A stretch of DNA of 64,000 nt from Heracleum sosnowskyi (lineage: Eukaryota; Streptophyta; Magnoliopsida; Apiales; Apiaceae): NCBI GenBank assembly GCA_030848705.1, contig CM061237.1:87477910-87541909 (forward strand), in the 5' to 3' direction. This document shows, piece by piece, positions 35,730-45,504 of the stretch; the first letter of the stretch is position 1; each line of letters opens with the position of its first letter. Position numbers and translations under genes: made by a program. The notes beneath the pieces are model-generated. The model made no database searches and was not told the DNA's origin. It was given only the letters and a program-made list of their open reading frames with translations.

Positions 35730-36180
35730 ATCCCGCCACCTCATGCATTAAGGACAAGTATACTACTCTGGCCGCTTATAGAGAATTATGGAGACCGGAG
35801 AGTATTGGTACTTTCGAAATGGAGCCTTTATTTGACACCTTTAACTAATTCCTATCTGATTATTAATTAGCTTATAAAACTAATCATCAAATACATTCAA
35901 CTAAGAACAAAATCTTCTTCGGACTAATACCAAACCGATCTTCCTTGCATAAGTATATTCACAACTGTACAATTACTGCATTCATCGTGTCTGCAGGGAG
36001 ACCCTTCTTAAAACCGGCAAAATGATATGCATTCGTTTAAATGGTATATCCATATATACTAATACAACTTATATTTCTACACTTTTACTCTATTATACAC
36101 ACCGATCAAATATTACAACATCCACTTAACGGCTACCCCATGAACTACAAACAGGTAAATGGAGTGCCAGTGTTCCCCCA
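35730..36180. other. intergenic stretch
   Basis: No gene recognised. An 8-bp inverted pair near 35764-35812 could be a Stowaway scrap but is too short to call. Confidence 0.35.
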
Positions 36181-36189
36181 GTCGAGAGA

Positions 36190-36360
36190 GAGAGATCAAA
36201 ATATAGATCCAAAACAAAAGTTGAGAAGAAAAAGTGGAGGAGACGGGGAAAAAGGAAAGAAAAGCCAAAGAGACAGTAAAAGAGGGATAAAAAGGATAAG
36301 AGATGGGTCTCCAAAGAGTGACGCCGAAAATAGAAGGCAACCAACACCGTAGGAGGAGGC
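36190..36360. repeat. purine-rich direct repeat, copy 1
   Basis: Matches 36850-37016 (AAGTTGAGAAGAAAAAGTGG, AGAGACAGTAAAAGAGGGAT, TCTCCAAAGAGTGACG). Function unknown. Long frames on both strands follow from the purine bias. Confidence 0.75.
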
Positions 36361-36468
<108 letters not shown>

Positions 36469-36849
36469 ATAAATAAATTAACCCAAAAATAGCACAAACT
36501 CGACAATATCGATAAAGAACAATTTGTCACTGCCAGCTCAAACAACAACCCATGACAAATATTTACTTTATGAGCATACCAACCCCAAGTGCATTTACCT
36601 GCACAAAGCCTACAAATTTGGTTCAAGCATTCCATCAAACACATAATACACACTCTAAATAAACATAAACTAAACAGTCAAAGAATGCATTTGAGTAAAC
36701 AATTATGACGCACACTAAATAAACAAAGCATAACATGCATTTCAGTAAATGTGTTTTAATATATTACGTCTTCCTGAGGATCATCACATAAGAGAGGGGT
36801 CTCTAGATAGTGACACCGAAAATAGAAGGCAGCCACCATTGGAGGGGGC

Positions 36850-37016
36850 ATGAAAGGAGAGAGAGAGCGATCAAAATACAGATCCTAAAAAAAGTTGAGA
36901 AGAAAAAGTGGTGGAGACGGAGAGAAAGGAAATAAAAGCCAAAGAGACAGTAAAAGAGGGATAAGAAGGATAAGTGGGGGGTCTCCAAAGAGTGACGTCG
37001 AAAATAGAAGGCAGAG
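36850..37016. repeat. purine-rich direct repeat, copy 2
   Basis: Second copy of 36190-36360. The GTGACACCGAAAATAGAAGG word occurs a third time just upstream at 36810-36830. Confidence 0.75.
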
Positions 37017-37221
37017 ATGGGGAGATTTCAGGATGGGGTGGAGAATGCAATAATTTTTAAATGAACTAAGAATTTCAATGAGTCAATTTATTCAATGCGA
37101 AATGATAATTATACTCTCAAATTTCAAAATGACATTTTAATCTATATTATAATTATCTCATATCAATATATCTGTAACTCATAAAATACGTTGAAATTAA
37201 TAAAACTTACGCAATATTCTA

Positions 37222-37257
37222 GAACATGCACGTGCCTCGCACGGGCTATAAAGCTAG
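37222..37257 (+). mobile_element. Helitron 3' terminus
   Basis: Hairpin GCACGTGCCTCGCACGGGC, then TATAAAG and CTAG at 37254-37257, followed by T. The 5' end is uncertain. A TC-initial AT-rich start near 36045 is possible, which would place the duplicated purine segments and the GA tract inside the Helitron. Confidence 0.6.
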
Positions 37258-37739
37258 TTTAAATATAAGTCTCACTCATATGGACCAGGTTCGCTTTTTC
37301 TTGGTGAACAACCTAGAGCTTAAATTCCCATTCGACACGTGGAAGGCTTATATGTCACACAGATTTTAATAAAGATCGCTATTGGATTATAAGTTGAATA
37401 TGTTTATTTAATTGTTGGTCTATATTTTAATTATAATTTGAGTAGATTTTTTATATTTCAATTTTATTCCTAAGTTGAATAGAATTATTGTTCAAATTCG
37501 TCATTTTTTTTTCAGTTTCGGTGTAGTTTTAATTGGAAAAAATTTGTTATACCATCACTAAGTTAAAGATTGTTTTGTGAGTTTTGTGGGCTGTAAAATC
37601 GTTTAAATCTTATGTGTGGAACTCAAAACACAACATAAGTAATGTATTAAGCGTATAAAACGTAATAAATAAAGTCTAAAAACTAATAACATAAAATTAT
37701 TAAAAAAAATTATATAATTATAAATAATAAAAAAATCAT

Positions 37740-37765
37740 GCATTGCATGGGTTACAAAATGCTAA
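37740..37765 (+). mobile_element. second, decayed Helitron 3' terminus
   Basis: TGCATTGCATGGGTTACAAAATGCTAA resembles the family end, with CTAA instead of CTAG and a weak hairpin. Start not identified. Confidence 0.35.
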
Positions 37766-37849
37766 TATTTAGAAACTTAAGCAACCAACCTACTCCAAAT
37801 TTCCTAGGAAGGGAAGATGACTGAAAAAATTTGTGTGTTGAAAAGTACG

Positions 37850-38908
37850 TGTTGGGATTTATGGGTGATAGCATTGAAATAACTTAACTTTGATTGTACT
37901 TAATTTTTCAAATTAAGTAGAACATACTGTCATAGCCAAAGTATGTTCTTGTAATCAGTATGTAATGTTATTCTAGTTGTATTGTTTGAAAGAAGTTCAC
38001 TTATGTGTTCAAGCCTCAAAGAATGCTTTTTGGATGACAACATGAATAAAGGTTACTGTCCTAAAGCTGTGACAGTAAGATTACAAGAAGACAGAATGTT
38101 GCAAGTCACGACAGCATATTCACTCTGACAGCAACATTGGCGGAAGACTACGCGACAGCAACTATTGCCCTCGACAGCAAGTTTGGGATCCTCGACAGCA
38201 CTCTATGCGGGGAACTCATACTGTCACCAAAAGATCATTCCTGTGACAGCAAGCTTTGCGGCAAAAGTAACTGTCTCAATAAAGATCCTTATGCTAGGTA
38301 TCTTTCTCAGTCAAATCCCGTGACAGTTTAAATGTTCAAGAAACAGGCGTGATGCAGTATCCCTAAGCTGCACCAAGTCTGCAAGACTACGACAGAAGCT
38401 TCAAGCACTGCAAAACAAAAGCGAATCAATTCAAGAGCAAGGTCAAGTCTTTATCTGCTGAATTGGTTTAGCTGGAAATGGAATGAATCTAGGTTGCTTT
38501 CTTTGTAATGTATATCTGACATGTTAGCAATTTAGGAAAGTCACATAGGTAAGACAATCTGTAAGAAGCTGCCACTTGACAGTGACAGCAGCTTCACAAA
38601 CCCGTGACTGATAGTGATAGGGTTAGTCTTATACCTACTATCAATTCATTCTAGAATTATAACGAAGACAAGCAAGTGTCTTTGAAGAAAACCCGAAGCT
38701 CGAGAATTCTTTCTTGAGGTTGTAGCAACACTTTGCAAAATAAATAAAACATTTATTTTGTGAATCTTGTTCTTACTGAATACTGTTCATGATTGCATAT
38801 ATTGCTGATAACGTTTAATCTTGATTTTAATTGTTGAAATTTAGATTGAATTTTATCAGTATTGCATTCATCCCCCCCCCCCCCTTCTGCAATACACAAG
38901 GACTAACA
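37850..38908 (+). repeat. 5' LTR of copia element
   Basis: Begins TGTTGGGATTTATGG and ends GGACTAACA. It holds 16 CTGTC/GACAG words, twelve of them between 38056 and 38326. A run of 13 C lies at 38872-38884, 24 nt before the end. An open frame at 38137-38331 merely reads the motif-rich part and is not a gene. Confidence 0.97.
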
Positions 38909-38910
38909 AC

Positions 38911-38922
38911 TGGTATCAGAGC
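38911..38922 (+). other. primer binding site (initiator Met tRNA)
   Basis: TGGTATCAGAGC, complementary to the 3' end of plant initiator methionine tRNA, two bases after the LTR. Confidence 0.93.
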
Positions 38923-38959
38923 TTTCAGATTAACATACATATCTGAGATCCCGAAGAAA

Positions 38960-41578
38960 ATGCAGAAATCAAACAGTATCAAGATCCCAGCATTTGATAA
39001 AGAGAACTACAGCATTTGGAAAAGAAAAATCTTGTTGTTTATCAAAGCTGCAAATCCACTATACCCAGGTATACTCGAGAATGGTCCTTTCATACCAAGA
39101 AAGGAAATTGAAGCCACAACAGTGAATGGTGAGATTGTTCCTGCACATTGGGTTCCCAAAGATCTCTCAGAAATCTTGGAACCTGAAAAGGAGAAAATGG
39201 TGCTAGATGTTCATTTGCAACTTATCTTGCTCGATTCTCTCACGCTGGATAAAGCCATGTGTGGAAGTGTGATAAGCTGCACATCAGCCAAGGAGATGTG
39301 GAACAGGTTAGCCTTACTCCGTGAAGGAAGTGAAGAGGTTAAGGGCAACCAAAGGCAAATTCTAATATCTCAATATGAGGCATTCATGGCCAAGCCTGGT
39401 GAAGACTTAACCTCCATGTTTGAAAGGTTCAGTAAGCTCTTAACTGAATTACAGATACATGGCAAGTACTATGACAGAAAAGAATTAAATGTCAAGTTCC
39501 TGCTCACACTGCCTGATCACCTTGAACACAAGACAACAGCCATACGAGAAGGAAGAGATCTCAACAATATAACCTTTGAGACACTTTATGGTATTCTGAA
39601 ATCTTATGAACTCGAACTCTTTCAAAAGAGAGCCATACAAAGTGGAACAAGGAACAAGATGGCTAATATGTCAAGTGCCCTAGTAGCACATGTGCCAAGA
39701 ATCACACAGCCAAGTGAAGTACTACAGATCACACAATCAACCCCAACACAGACCTTGAAGATAGAAGAGGTGGTTGAAGATGATGAGAAAGTGGTACTAC
39801 AGCTCAAAGATGTGGAAGATGAAGACTTCTACACAATGGAGGAACTGGAAAGCATGGACAACCCTACTATGGCTTACATGGCCAAAAAGTTCAAGAACTT
39901 CAGGTTCAAGAAGGATAGGTCATACAAGCCTCAAGGCCAAGCATCCAAGTTCAGCAAAGGAAGCTCATCAAAGGCTGCTGTGGGAAGTTCAACCAAAGGA
40001 GGATACAAAACTGGATTTGTGGATAGATCAAAGTTCAAATGTTACAACTGTGGAGAACCTGGTCATTTTGCTACTGAATGCAAAAGACCCAAACAGGTTC
40101 AAAGATATGAGAAAGGAACTGGTGGATACTCCAAGAAAAATCAAGGTAGAGCCTATGTGGCTGAAGGAAAGTGTTGGGATGATTCTGATGATGAAGAAGA
40201 GGAAGAATATGTCAATCTAGCTCTCATGGCTAGCACTGATGAGGTAGCATCAACTCCTTCAAGTCAGGTACCTTCACTTGTCTTACTTGATATGTCTACT
40301 GATGAGTATAAGAAAACCATTAAAGACTTAAGTGCTGAAATGTTCAATGTCTATACTAGCTTATCTGCTGCTAATGAGGAAATCTCTAGACTAAGTAAGC
40401 TAAATGAAACACTTCAGTCTGACAATGATTCTCTTGTTCTCAAAACCAGTTCACTAGGCTCTTTAGCTCAAGAGAATGCTAAACTTAAAAATGAATTAAA
40501 ATGTGCTAAGGAGGTTGAGGAATTCCTGAGGAATGAGATTGCTGAAAATGAATTTAAGATTAAGGCCTATAGAAACTCATCAAAGATAGTTCAGGATTAC
40601 AATGATAAGCATACAGAAAATCAGTCTGTTGGTATAGGTTTTTCTTATGGTAGAAGACCTGGAAAGGAAACTGTGATTCAAGATTGTCCTGGAAATGCTG
40701 CTGTCAAACCCACCATTCTCAAGAAAGTTAAAACTCCTATTTTCAAAGCTGCTGAAATTGAGTTTGATGAAGAAGCCATGCTCATCAAACAAGAAATTCT
40801 TGATGAGGATGAAGGAGTTGACAGCACATTCAAGGATGGAAAGGATACTGTCACAATCCCCAAGACAGTAAACTTACCAAGCAATCAGACAGTAAGTTCA
40901 AAAGATGCTGTCACAGTTGGCAAGACAGAATCTTTCAAAGATACTGTCAAGAATGATTCCAAGACAGCAATTTTCAAACCTTCTGTCAAGATAGTAGGAA
41001 TAAAAGATACTGTCAAGGAAAGTTCGACAACAACTTCTGAACATACTGTCAATCCAGTAACTCCCAAGTCTAAAAACAGAAATGGTAAGGTAGGTGTCAA
41101 TAAAGGAAATGGATACACTAATGTTGGAGGTGCTTCTAGGAAACTGTGCAATAACTGTGGATCTACTCATCACTTAACACATGTTTGTAAGAAACCAATT
41201 GAGGATAAGATCAATGCTACTGAACTCAATGGTAACTTACACAGAACCCCCCTTATGCATAGAACTATGAGTGTATGTAATAACATTGATTGTATGCCAT
41301 GCAAAATCACTGCCATGAGTACATGCTTTAACTTACCTGTTCTCTCTACTGAAAAATGCTCATACCTAAACACTGTTGAGACTTCTGAGCCTGCTGGCAA
41401 CATCAAAAAGGCTTCATCCACTAAGAAAAGGACCAAGTCCAATTCTAAACCTAAGTGGGTGAAAAGAGAAGTCAAACAGGAAGTCTTTGATAATGCTTGT
41501 GATGTTGTGACTGAAAGAAACTCAGGAAACACTGAAACTGCAGGACCCAACAAAGATTGGGTACCATATGCAACTTAG
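38960..41578 (+). CDS. gag: Gag of copia element
   Basis: Structural polyprotein that packages element RNA in cytoplasmic particles. I start it at the first ATG after the PBS (MQKSNSIKIP); an upstream extension into the LTR lacks an ATG start. It has about 872 residues, large for copia but usual for Sireviruses. The N-terminal half carries a gag domain (FDKENYSIWKRK near residue 15). A CCHC knuckle CYNCGEPGHFATEC starts near residue 361, then an acidic stretch, a predicted coiled coil (residues about 440-540), and a Thr/Val-rich segment (about 580-700) coded by the motif cluster at 40701-41050. A second CCHC-like motif, CNNCGSTHHLTHVC, starts near residue 730. It ends at a UAG in the same frame as pol. 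Confidence 0.9.
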   Translation: MQKSNSIKIPAFDKENYSIWKRKILLFIKAANPLYPGILENGPFIPRKEIEATTVNGEIVPAHWVPKDLSEILEPEKEKMVLDVHLQLILLDSLTLDKAMCGSVISCTSAKEMWNRLALLREGSEEVKGNQRQILISQYEAFMAKPGEDLTSMFERFSKLLTELQIHGKYYDRKELNVKFLLTLPDHLEHKTTAIREGRDLNNITFETLYGILKSYELELFQKRAIQSGTRNKMANMSSALVAHVPRITQPSEVLQITQSTPTQTLKIEEVVEDDEKVVLQLKDVEDEDFYTMEELESMDNPTMAYMAKKFKNFRFKKDRSYKPQGQASKFSKGSSSKAAVGSSTKGGYKTGFVDRSKFKCYNCGEPGHFATECKRPKQVQRYEKGTGGYSKKNQGRAYVAEGKCWDDSDDEEEEEYVNLALMASTDEVASTPSSQVPSLVLLDMSTDEYKKTIKDLSAEMFNVYTSLSAANEEISRLSKLNETLQSDNDSLVLKTSSLGSLAQENAKLKNELKCAKEVEEFLRNEIAENEFKIKAYRNSSKIVQDYNDKHTENQSVGIGFSYGRRPGKETVIQDCPGNAAVKPTILKKVKTPIFKAAEIEFDEEAMLIKQEILDEDEGVDSTFKDGKDTVTIPKTVNLPSNQTVSSKDAVTVGKTESFKDTVKNDSKTAIFKPSVKIVGIKDTVKESSTTTSEHTVNPVTPKSKNRNGKVGVNKGNGYTNVGGASRKLCNNCGSTHHLTHVCKKPIEDKINATELNGNLHRTPLMHRTMSVCNNIDCMPCKITAMSTCFNLPVLSTEKCSYLNTVETSEPAGNIKKASSTKKRTKSNSKPKWVKREVKQEVFDNACDVVTERNSGNTETAGPNKDWVPYAT
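40701..41050. repeat. motif cluster in gag: 12 CTGTC/GACAG words
   Basis: Starts at 40701, 40820, 40848, 40864, 40888, 40908, 40924, 40944, 40963, 40983, 41010 and 41046. Seven read CTGTC and five GACAG, so the same DNA word is used in both orientations and in more than one codon phase (DTV, KTV, DST, KTA). Spacing is mostly 16-24 nt. Confidence 0.85.
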
Positions 41579-44500
41579 AAACATTCTGTTTTGCAGGGTA
41601 AGAAGAAAAATCAGGTCATGTGGATTATTGACAGTGGTTGCTCAAGACACATGACAGGTGATAAAGCCCTGCTATCACATTATGTAGAGAAAGCTGGCCC
41701 AATCATAACCTTTGGAGACAACAGTAAGGGTTACACAGTGGGATATGGCTGTCTGGAAATTGGAAATGTTGTCATTGAAGATATTGCTCTTGTGGATGGA
41801 TTGAAGCACAACCTACTCAGTGTCAGCCAATTCAGTGACAGAGGATTTAAGGTTGACTTTGACATGATGGTGTGCAACATCTATCACAAGAAGGATGGAA
41901 GCCTCTCTCTAAAAGGGGTCAGAAAAGGAAGCCTGTTTGTTGCTGATCTAAGCTCAACAAAGAAGGATAAAGTTTACTGTTTTTACAGTAAAGCTACTGT
42001 TGGTGACAGTATGCTTTGGCACAGGAAGCTCTCACATCTCAACTTCAAAACAATGAACATTCTAATGAAGAAAGAGTTAGTGAGAGGTTTGCCCCAACAG
42101 GAATTCTGTCAAGAAGGATTGTGTGAAGATTGTCAAATGGGCAAACTGAGAAGAGCTGTGCACAAGTCCAAGCAAGTAAACACCAACTCAGAAGCACTCA
42201 AGTTAATTCACATGGATCTCTTTGGACCAGTCAATGTACCATCTATGACCAGAAAGAGGTATGCCTTAGTAATGGTGGATGATCACTCAAGGTACACTTG
42301 GGTGAAATTTCTTGAATCCAAAGATGAAGCTGCTCAAGTGATTATTGATCAAGTCAGAGTTCTTGATAGAACCCCAAACTCAAAAGTTCAAATCTTGAGG
42401 AGTGACAATGGTACAGAATTCAGAAATGCCACACTTGGAAATTTCTGCAAAGATGAAGGAATTGTACAACAATTCTCTGCTGCAAGAACTCCACAGCAGA
42501 ATGGAGTTGTAGAAAGAAAGAACAGGACTCTCATTGAAGCAGCTAGAACTATGTTGCATGATGCTAAGCTGCCAACATATTTCTGGGCTGAAGCTATCAA
42601 CACAGCCTGTTATACTCAGAACAGAACCATGATCAACAAAACTCATGCAAGTACTCCTTACTGTCTGTTAACTGGAAAGAAACCTACTGTCAAATATTTT
42701 CATGTGTTTGGGAGCAAATGCTTTATGATGAAAGACAACCATGAGAAGAAAGGAAAATTTGACACCAAGGCTTTTGAAGTACTATTCATGGGTTACAGCA
42801 CAAAAAGGACTGCCTACAGAGTTTATGTTATGGAACACAGGATTATTGAAGAAAGTGTTAATGTCACATTTGATGAAACCAAGTTTCCAGGACTGCATGA
42901 AGAAGGAAAGATGCAGACATTCAGATTTGAGAATCAAGGATACTTGGAAGCTGAGGAGATTGTGGATGAAGAACCTAGGTTCACTCAAGTTGTTGAAGTT
43001 GATAAAGATACTGTCTATGCCACTACTGTCAACCAAACTCCAGCTCAGTCACAGACCATATCCTCTAACATTCATGACAATGGTGACTCTGGAGACAATG
43101 AAGAACATGGTGAAGACAATGGGATTGGTGATCACTCAACTCAACAAACTGAAGGAAGTGTTCCTGTGCAGTCAAGTAGCTTGCCCAGAATCACCAAGTG
43201 GAACAAAGATCACTCAAGTGACCTTATCATTGGTGATCCTAATTCTGGAGTGAGGACAAGGAACAAAGTCTCTGCTGACAGCATGTTTTCATGCTTCCTG
43301 TCACAAATGGAACCCAAGACAATTGATGAAGCATTGTTGGATTCTGACTGGGTGATAGCCATGCAAGAAGAGCTAAATCAGTTTGAAAGAAACAATGTAT
43401 GGAAATTGGTTCCAAGACCTAAGGGAAAGTCAGTTATTGAGACCAAGTGGGTTTTCAGAAACAAACTTGATGAAAATGGATTGGTGACAAGGAACAAAGC
43501 AAGGCTAGTGGCTAAAGGTTACTGTCAACAGGAGGGAATAGATTATGATGAGACATTTGCTCCTGTTGCAAGACTTGAAGCTATAAGAATCTTTCTAGCT
43601 TATGCTGCACACTGCAACTTCAAAGTATTTCAGATGGATGTCAAAAGTGCCTTTCTAAATGGAGAGCTGGAAGAAGAAGTGTATGTGGAACAGCCACCAG
43701 GGTTTGAGGATGCTGAAATGCATAATTTTGTGTACAAACTCTTCAAAGCTTTGTATGGACTAAAGCAAGCACCCAGGGCATGGTATGACACACTTTCCAC
43801 CTTTCTTCTGGAAAACCAGTTTACCAGAGGAGTTGTGGACAAGACACTTTTCTACAAGCATCATGGCAAGGACATCATTCTGGTACAAATCTATGTGGAT
43901 GACATCATTTTTGGTTCTACAAATGAGAAGCTGTGTGAGAAGTTTTCCCATCTCATGAGCAACAAATATGAGATGAGCATGATGGGAGAACTGTCATTCT
44001 TTCTGGGGTTACAAATTCTTCAACAAACTGATGGAATCTTCATAAGTCAAGCTAAGTATATCAAGGAACTTCTCAAAAAGTTCAACTTGGAAGATTCATC
44101 TCCTGCAAAGACACCAATGTCCACAGCAACTAGTCTGGATCTTGATCCTAAAGGAAAGAAAGTTGACTCAAGCACCTATAGAGGCATGGTAGGATCCCTC
44201 CTATACCTAACTGCTAGCAGACCTGACATCATGTTTGCTACATGTCTCTGTGCAAGGTTTCAAAGTGATCCAAAGAAGTCACACTTGGTAGCCATCAAGA
44301 GAATCTTTAGATACTTAAAAGGCACTCCTAACCTAGGCCTTTGGTATCCTAAGAATACTGGATTTGATCTAATTGATTACTCAGACTCAGACTATGCTGG
44401 ATGCAAGATTGACAGAAAGAGTACTACTGGTAGCTGTCAATTTCTTGGTGGAAGATTGGTCTCATGGTTTAGCAAGAAGCAGCATTCAGTTTCTACCTCA

Positions 44501-44752
44501 ACTGCAGAAGCTGAGTACATTGCTGCAGGCAGTTGCTGTGCACAAATTCTATGGATGAAAAGTCAACTTCTAGATTATGGTCTAGTGTTAAGAGAAATTC
44601 CTATTTACTGTGACAACACTAGTGCCATAGCCATCTCAGACAATCCAGTTCAACACTCTAGGACAAAGCACATTGATATAAGACATCACTTTATCAGAGA
44701 GCATGTTGAACAAGGAACTGTGAAGCTGATTTATGTCCCAACTGACAAGTAA
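41579..44752 (+). CDS. pol: Pol of copia element: protease, integrase, RT, RNase H
   Basis: In frame with gag after the UAG at 41576-41578; there is no ATG at the start, so expression needs read-through or another device. About 1,058 codons. Protease DSGCSRHMTG near residue 17; GAG-pre-integrase HHCC zinc site (WHRKLSHLN ... CEDCQMGK, about 147-185). Integrase DDE residues sit in HMDLFGPV, RSDNGTEF and NGVVERKNR (about 212, 275, 312). RT has QMDVKSAFLNG, YGLKQAPRAW and the catalytic YVDD (about 772). RNase H has DSDYAGC, STAEAEYIA and HIDIRHHFIRE. A TAA at 44750-44752 stops the frame just after VPTDK, where family members continue. Confidence 0.93.
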   Translation, partial: KHSVLQGKKKNQVMWIIDSGCSRHMTGDKALLSHYVEKAGPIITFGDNSKGYTVGYGCLEIGNVVIEDIALVDGLKHNLLSVSQFSDRGFKVDFDMMVCNIYHKKDGSLSLKGVRKGSLFVADLSSTKKDKVYCFYSKATVGDSMLWHRKLSHLNFKTMNILMKKELVRGLPQQEFCQEGLCEDCQMGKLRRAVHKSKQVNTNSEALKLIHMDLFGPVNVPSMTRKRYALVMVDDHSRYTWVKFLESKDEAAQVIIDQVRVLDRTPNSKVQILRSDNGTEFRNATLGNFCKDEGIVQQFSAARTPQQNGVVERKNRTLIEAARTMLHDAKLPTYFWAEAINTACYTQNRTMINKTHASTPYCLLTGKKPTVKYFHVFGSKCFMMKDNHEKKGKFDTKAFEVLFMGYSTKRTAYRVYVMEHRIIEESVNVTFDETKFPGLHEEGKMQTFRFENQGYLEAEEIVDEEPRFTQVVEVDKDTVYATTVNQTPAQSQTISSNIHDNGDSGDNEEHGEDNGIGDHSTQQTEGSVPVQSSSLPRITKWNKDHSSDLIIGDPNSGVRTRNKVSADSMFSCFLSQMEPKTIDEALLDSDWVIAMQEELNQFERNNVWKLVPRPKGKSVIETKWVFRNKLDENGLVTRNKARLVAKGYCQQEGIDYDETFAPVARLEAIRIFLAYAAHCNFKVFQMDVKSAFLNGELEEEVYVEQPPGFEDAEMHNFVYKLFKALYGLKQAPRAWYDTLSTFLLENQFTRGVVDKTLFYKHHGKDIILVQIYVDDIIFGSTNEKLCEKFSHLMSNKYEMSMMGELSFFLGLQILQQTDGIFISQAKYIKELLKKFNLEDSSPAKTPMSTATSLDLDPKGKKVDSSTYRGMVGSLLYLTASRPDIMFATCLCARFQSDPKKSHLVAIKRIFRYLKGTPNLGLWYPKNTGFDLIDYSDSDYAGCKIDRKSTTGSCQFLGGRLVSWFSKKQHSVSTSTAEAEYIAAGSCCAQILWMKSQLLDYGLVLREIPIYCDNTSAIAISDNPVQHSRTKHIDIRHHFIREHVEQGTVKLIYVPTDK

Positions 44753-44839
44753 CTTGCTGACATCTTCACTAAGCCATTGGATGAAGCAACCTTCAACAGG
44801 TTGGTAAGTGAATTGGGAATGCTGAATCTGGTATGTTAA
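44753..44839 (+). pseudogene. conserved C-terminal tail of RNase H beyond a stop
   Basis: Directly after the TAA the same frame continues for 28 codons with the typical copia ending (LADIFTKPL near the start) to a second TAA at 44837-44839. The first TAA therefore looks like a single base change in a conserved codon. A C-terminal loss this small might leave RNase H active. Confidence 0.8.
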
Positions 44840-45189
44840 TTTACTAAGGTTTCTAAATTTTCAATTCTTATTGAAGCTCATGACAGCAACTTCAAACCTG
44901 CTGTCAAGAGAAGTTACTGTCTACTTGGTTTATGTCTATTATGTGACAGCATGTGTTGATTTGACTTTTCATGTCAGTATTTTGTGCCAGTCTCATACTT
45001 TTAAACCGTGTATGACTTTAATGTGGTTATCCGTTAAGTTTGAGAGTTAAAAATCTGTTCCATTGGACTTTCACACTCTTTTGCATTAATCTGTAGGATT
45101 AAAGGAGGACACGACCATTAATTACTTTTGTGGTAGTTGTATGGGTACTCTAACTGTTGACCATTAGACTTTAATCCTTAGACGGTTTT

Positions 45190-45199
45190 GCCTATAAAT
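45190..45199 (+). promoter_or_regulatory. possible internal TATA box before the extra ORFs
   Basis: CCTATAAATTA lies about 50 nt before the ATG of the small acidic ORF. It could drive a subgenomic RNA for the ORFs downstream of pol. Only sequence and position support this. Confidence 0.35.
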
Positions 45200-45243
45200 T
45201 AACCTTAGGTTTCACCAGTCTGCTCTCAGTTTTAAAGTAAATA

Positions 45244-45504
45244 ATGGAAAACAAAGTAGGAATTGAAGTTGGTCTAAAGAAGTGTGATAGTGAACCCGAC
45301 AATGAAGAGATCGATGAGCTCTTTGAAATGCTGTTGGACGCCATGGATGAGATAGACGAGGAAAAGGAGGCCAAGGCTAAGGAAGAGGAGGCCAAGGCTA
45401 TGGAAGAAGAGAAGGAGCTTCAGGCACTTCTTGAAAAAGAAGGCCGCTCTGAAGAAGAGATTAAGGAAGAAGTCTTAGAACTAGTTCATAAAATCATAGA
45501 ATGA
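45244..45504 (+). CDS. small acidic helical ORF in copia element
   Basis: 86 codons from an ATG just after a TATA-like box. It is very rich in Glu, Lys and Ala, with KEEEAKAMEEEKELQALLEK predicting a charged helix or coiled coil. No cysteines, no membrane segment and no family I recognise. Acidic helical proteins sometimes act as assembly or nucleic-acid-mimic partners; that is speculation. It may instead be a fragment of a captured host gene. Real expression is unproven. Confidence 0.5.
   Translation: MENKVGIEVGLKKCDSEPDNEEIDELFEMLLDAMDEIDEEKEAKAKEEEAKAMEEEKELQALLEKEGRSEEEIKEEVLELVHKIIE

Noticed and set aside
35764..35812. Tiny Stowaway-like inverted pair
   Set aside because: Only about 8 bp of complementarity and no convincing TA duplication.
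38137..38331. 64-codon ORF in both copia LTRs (also 51609-51803)
   Set aside because: Identical in both LTRs simply because they are repeats; starts and ends in motif-rich regulatory sequence, no domain.
42380..43951. Several minus-strand ORFs of 60-90 codons over pol
   Set aside because: Shadows of the conserved pol reading frame.
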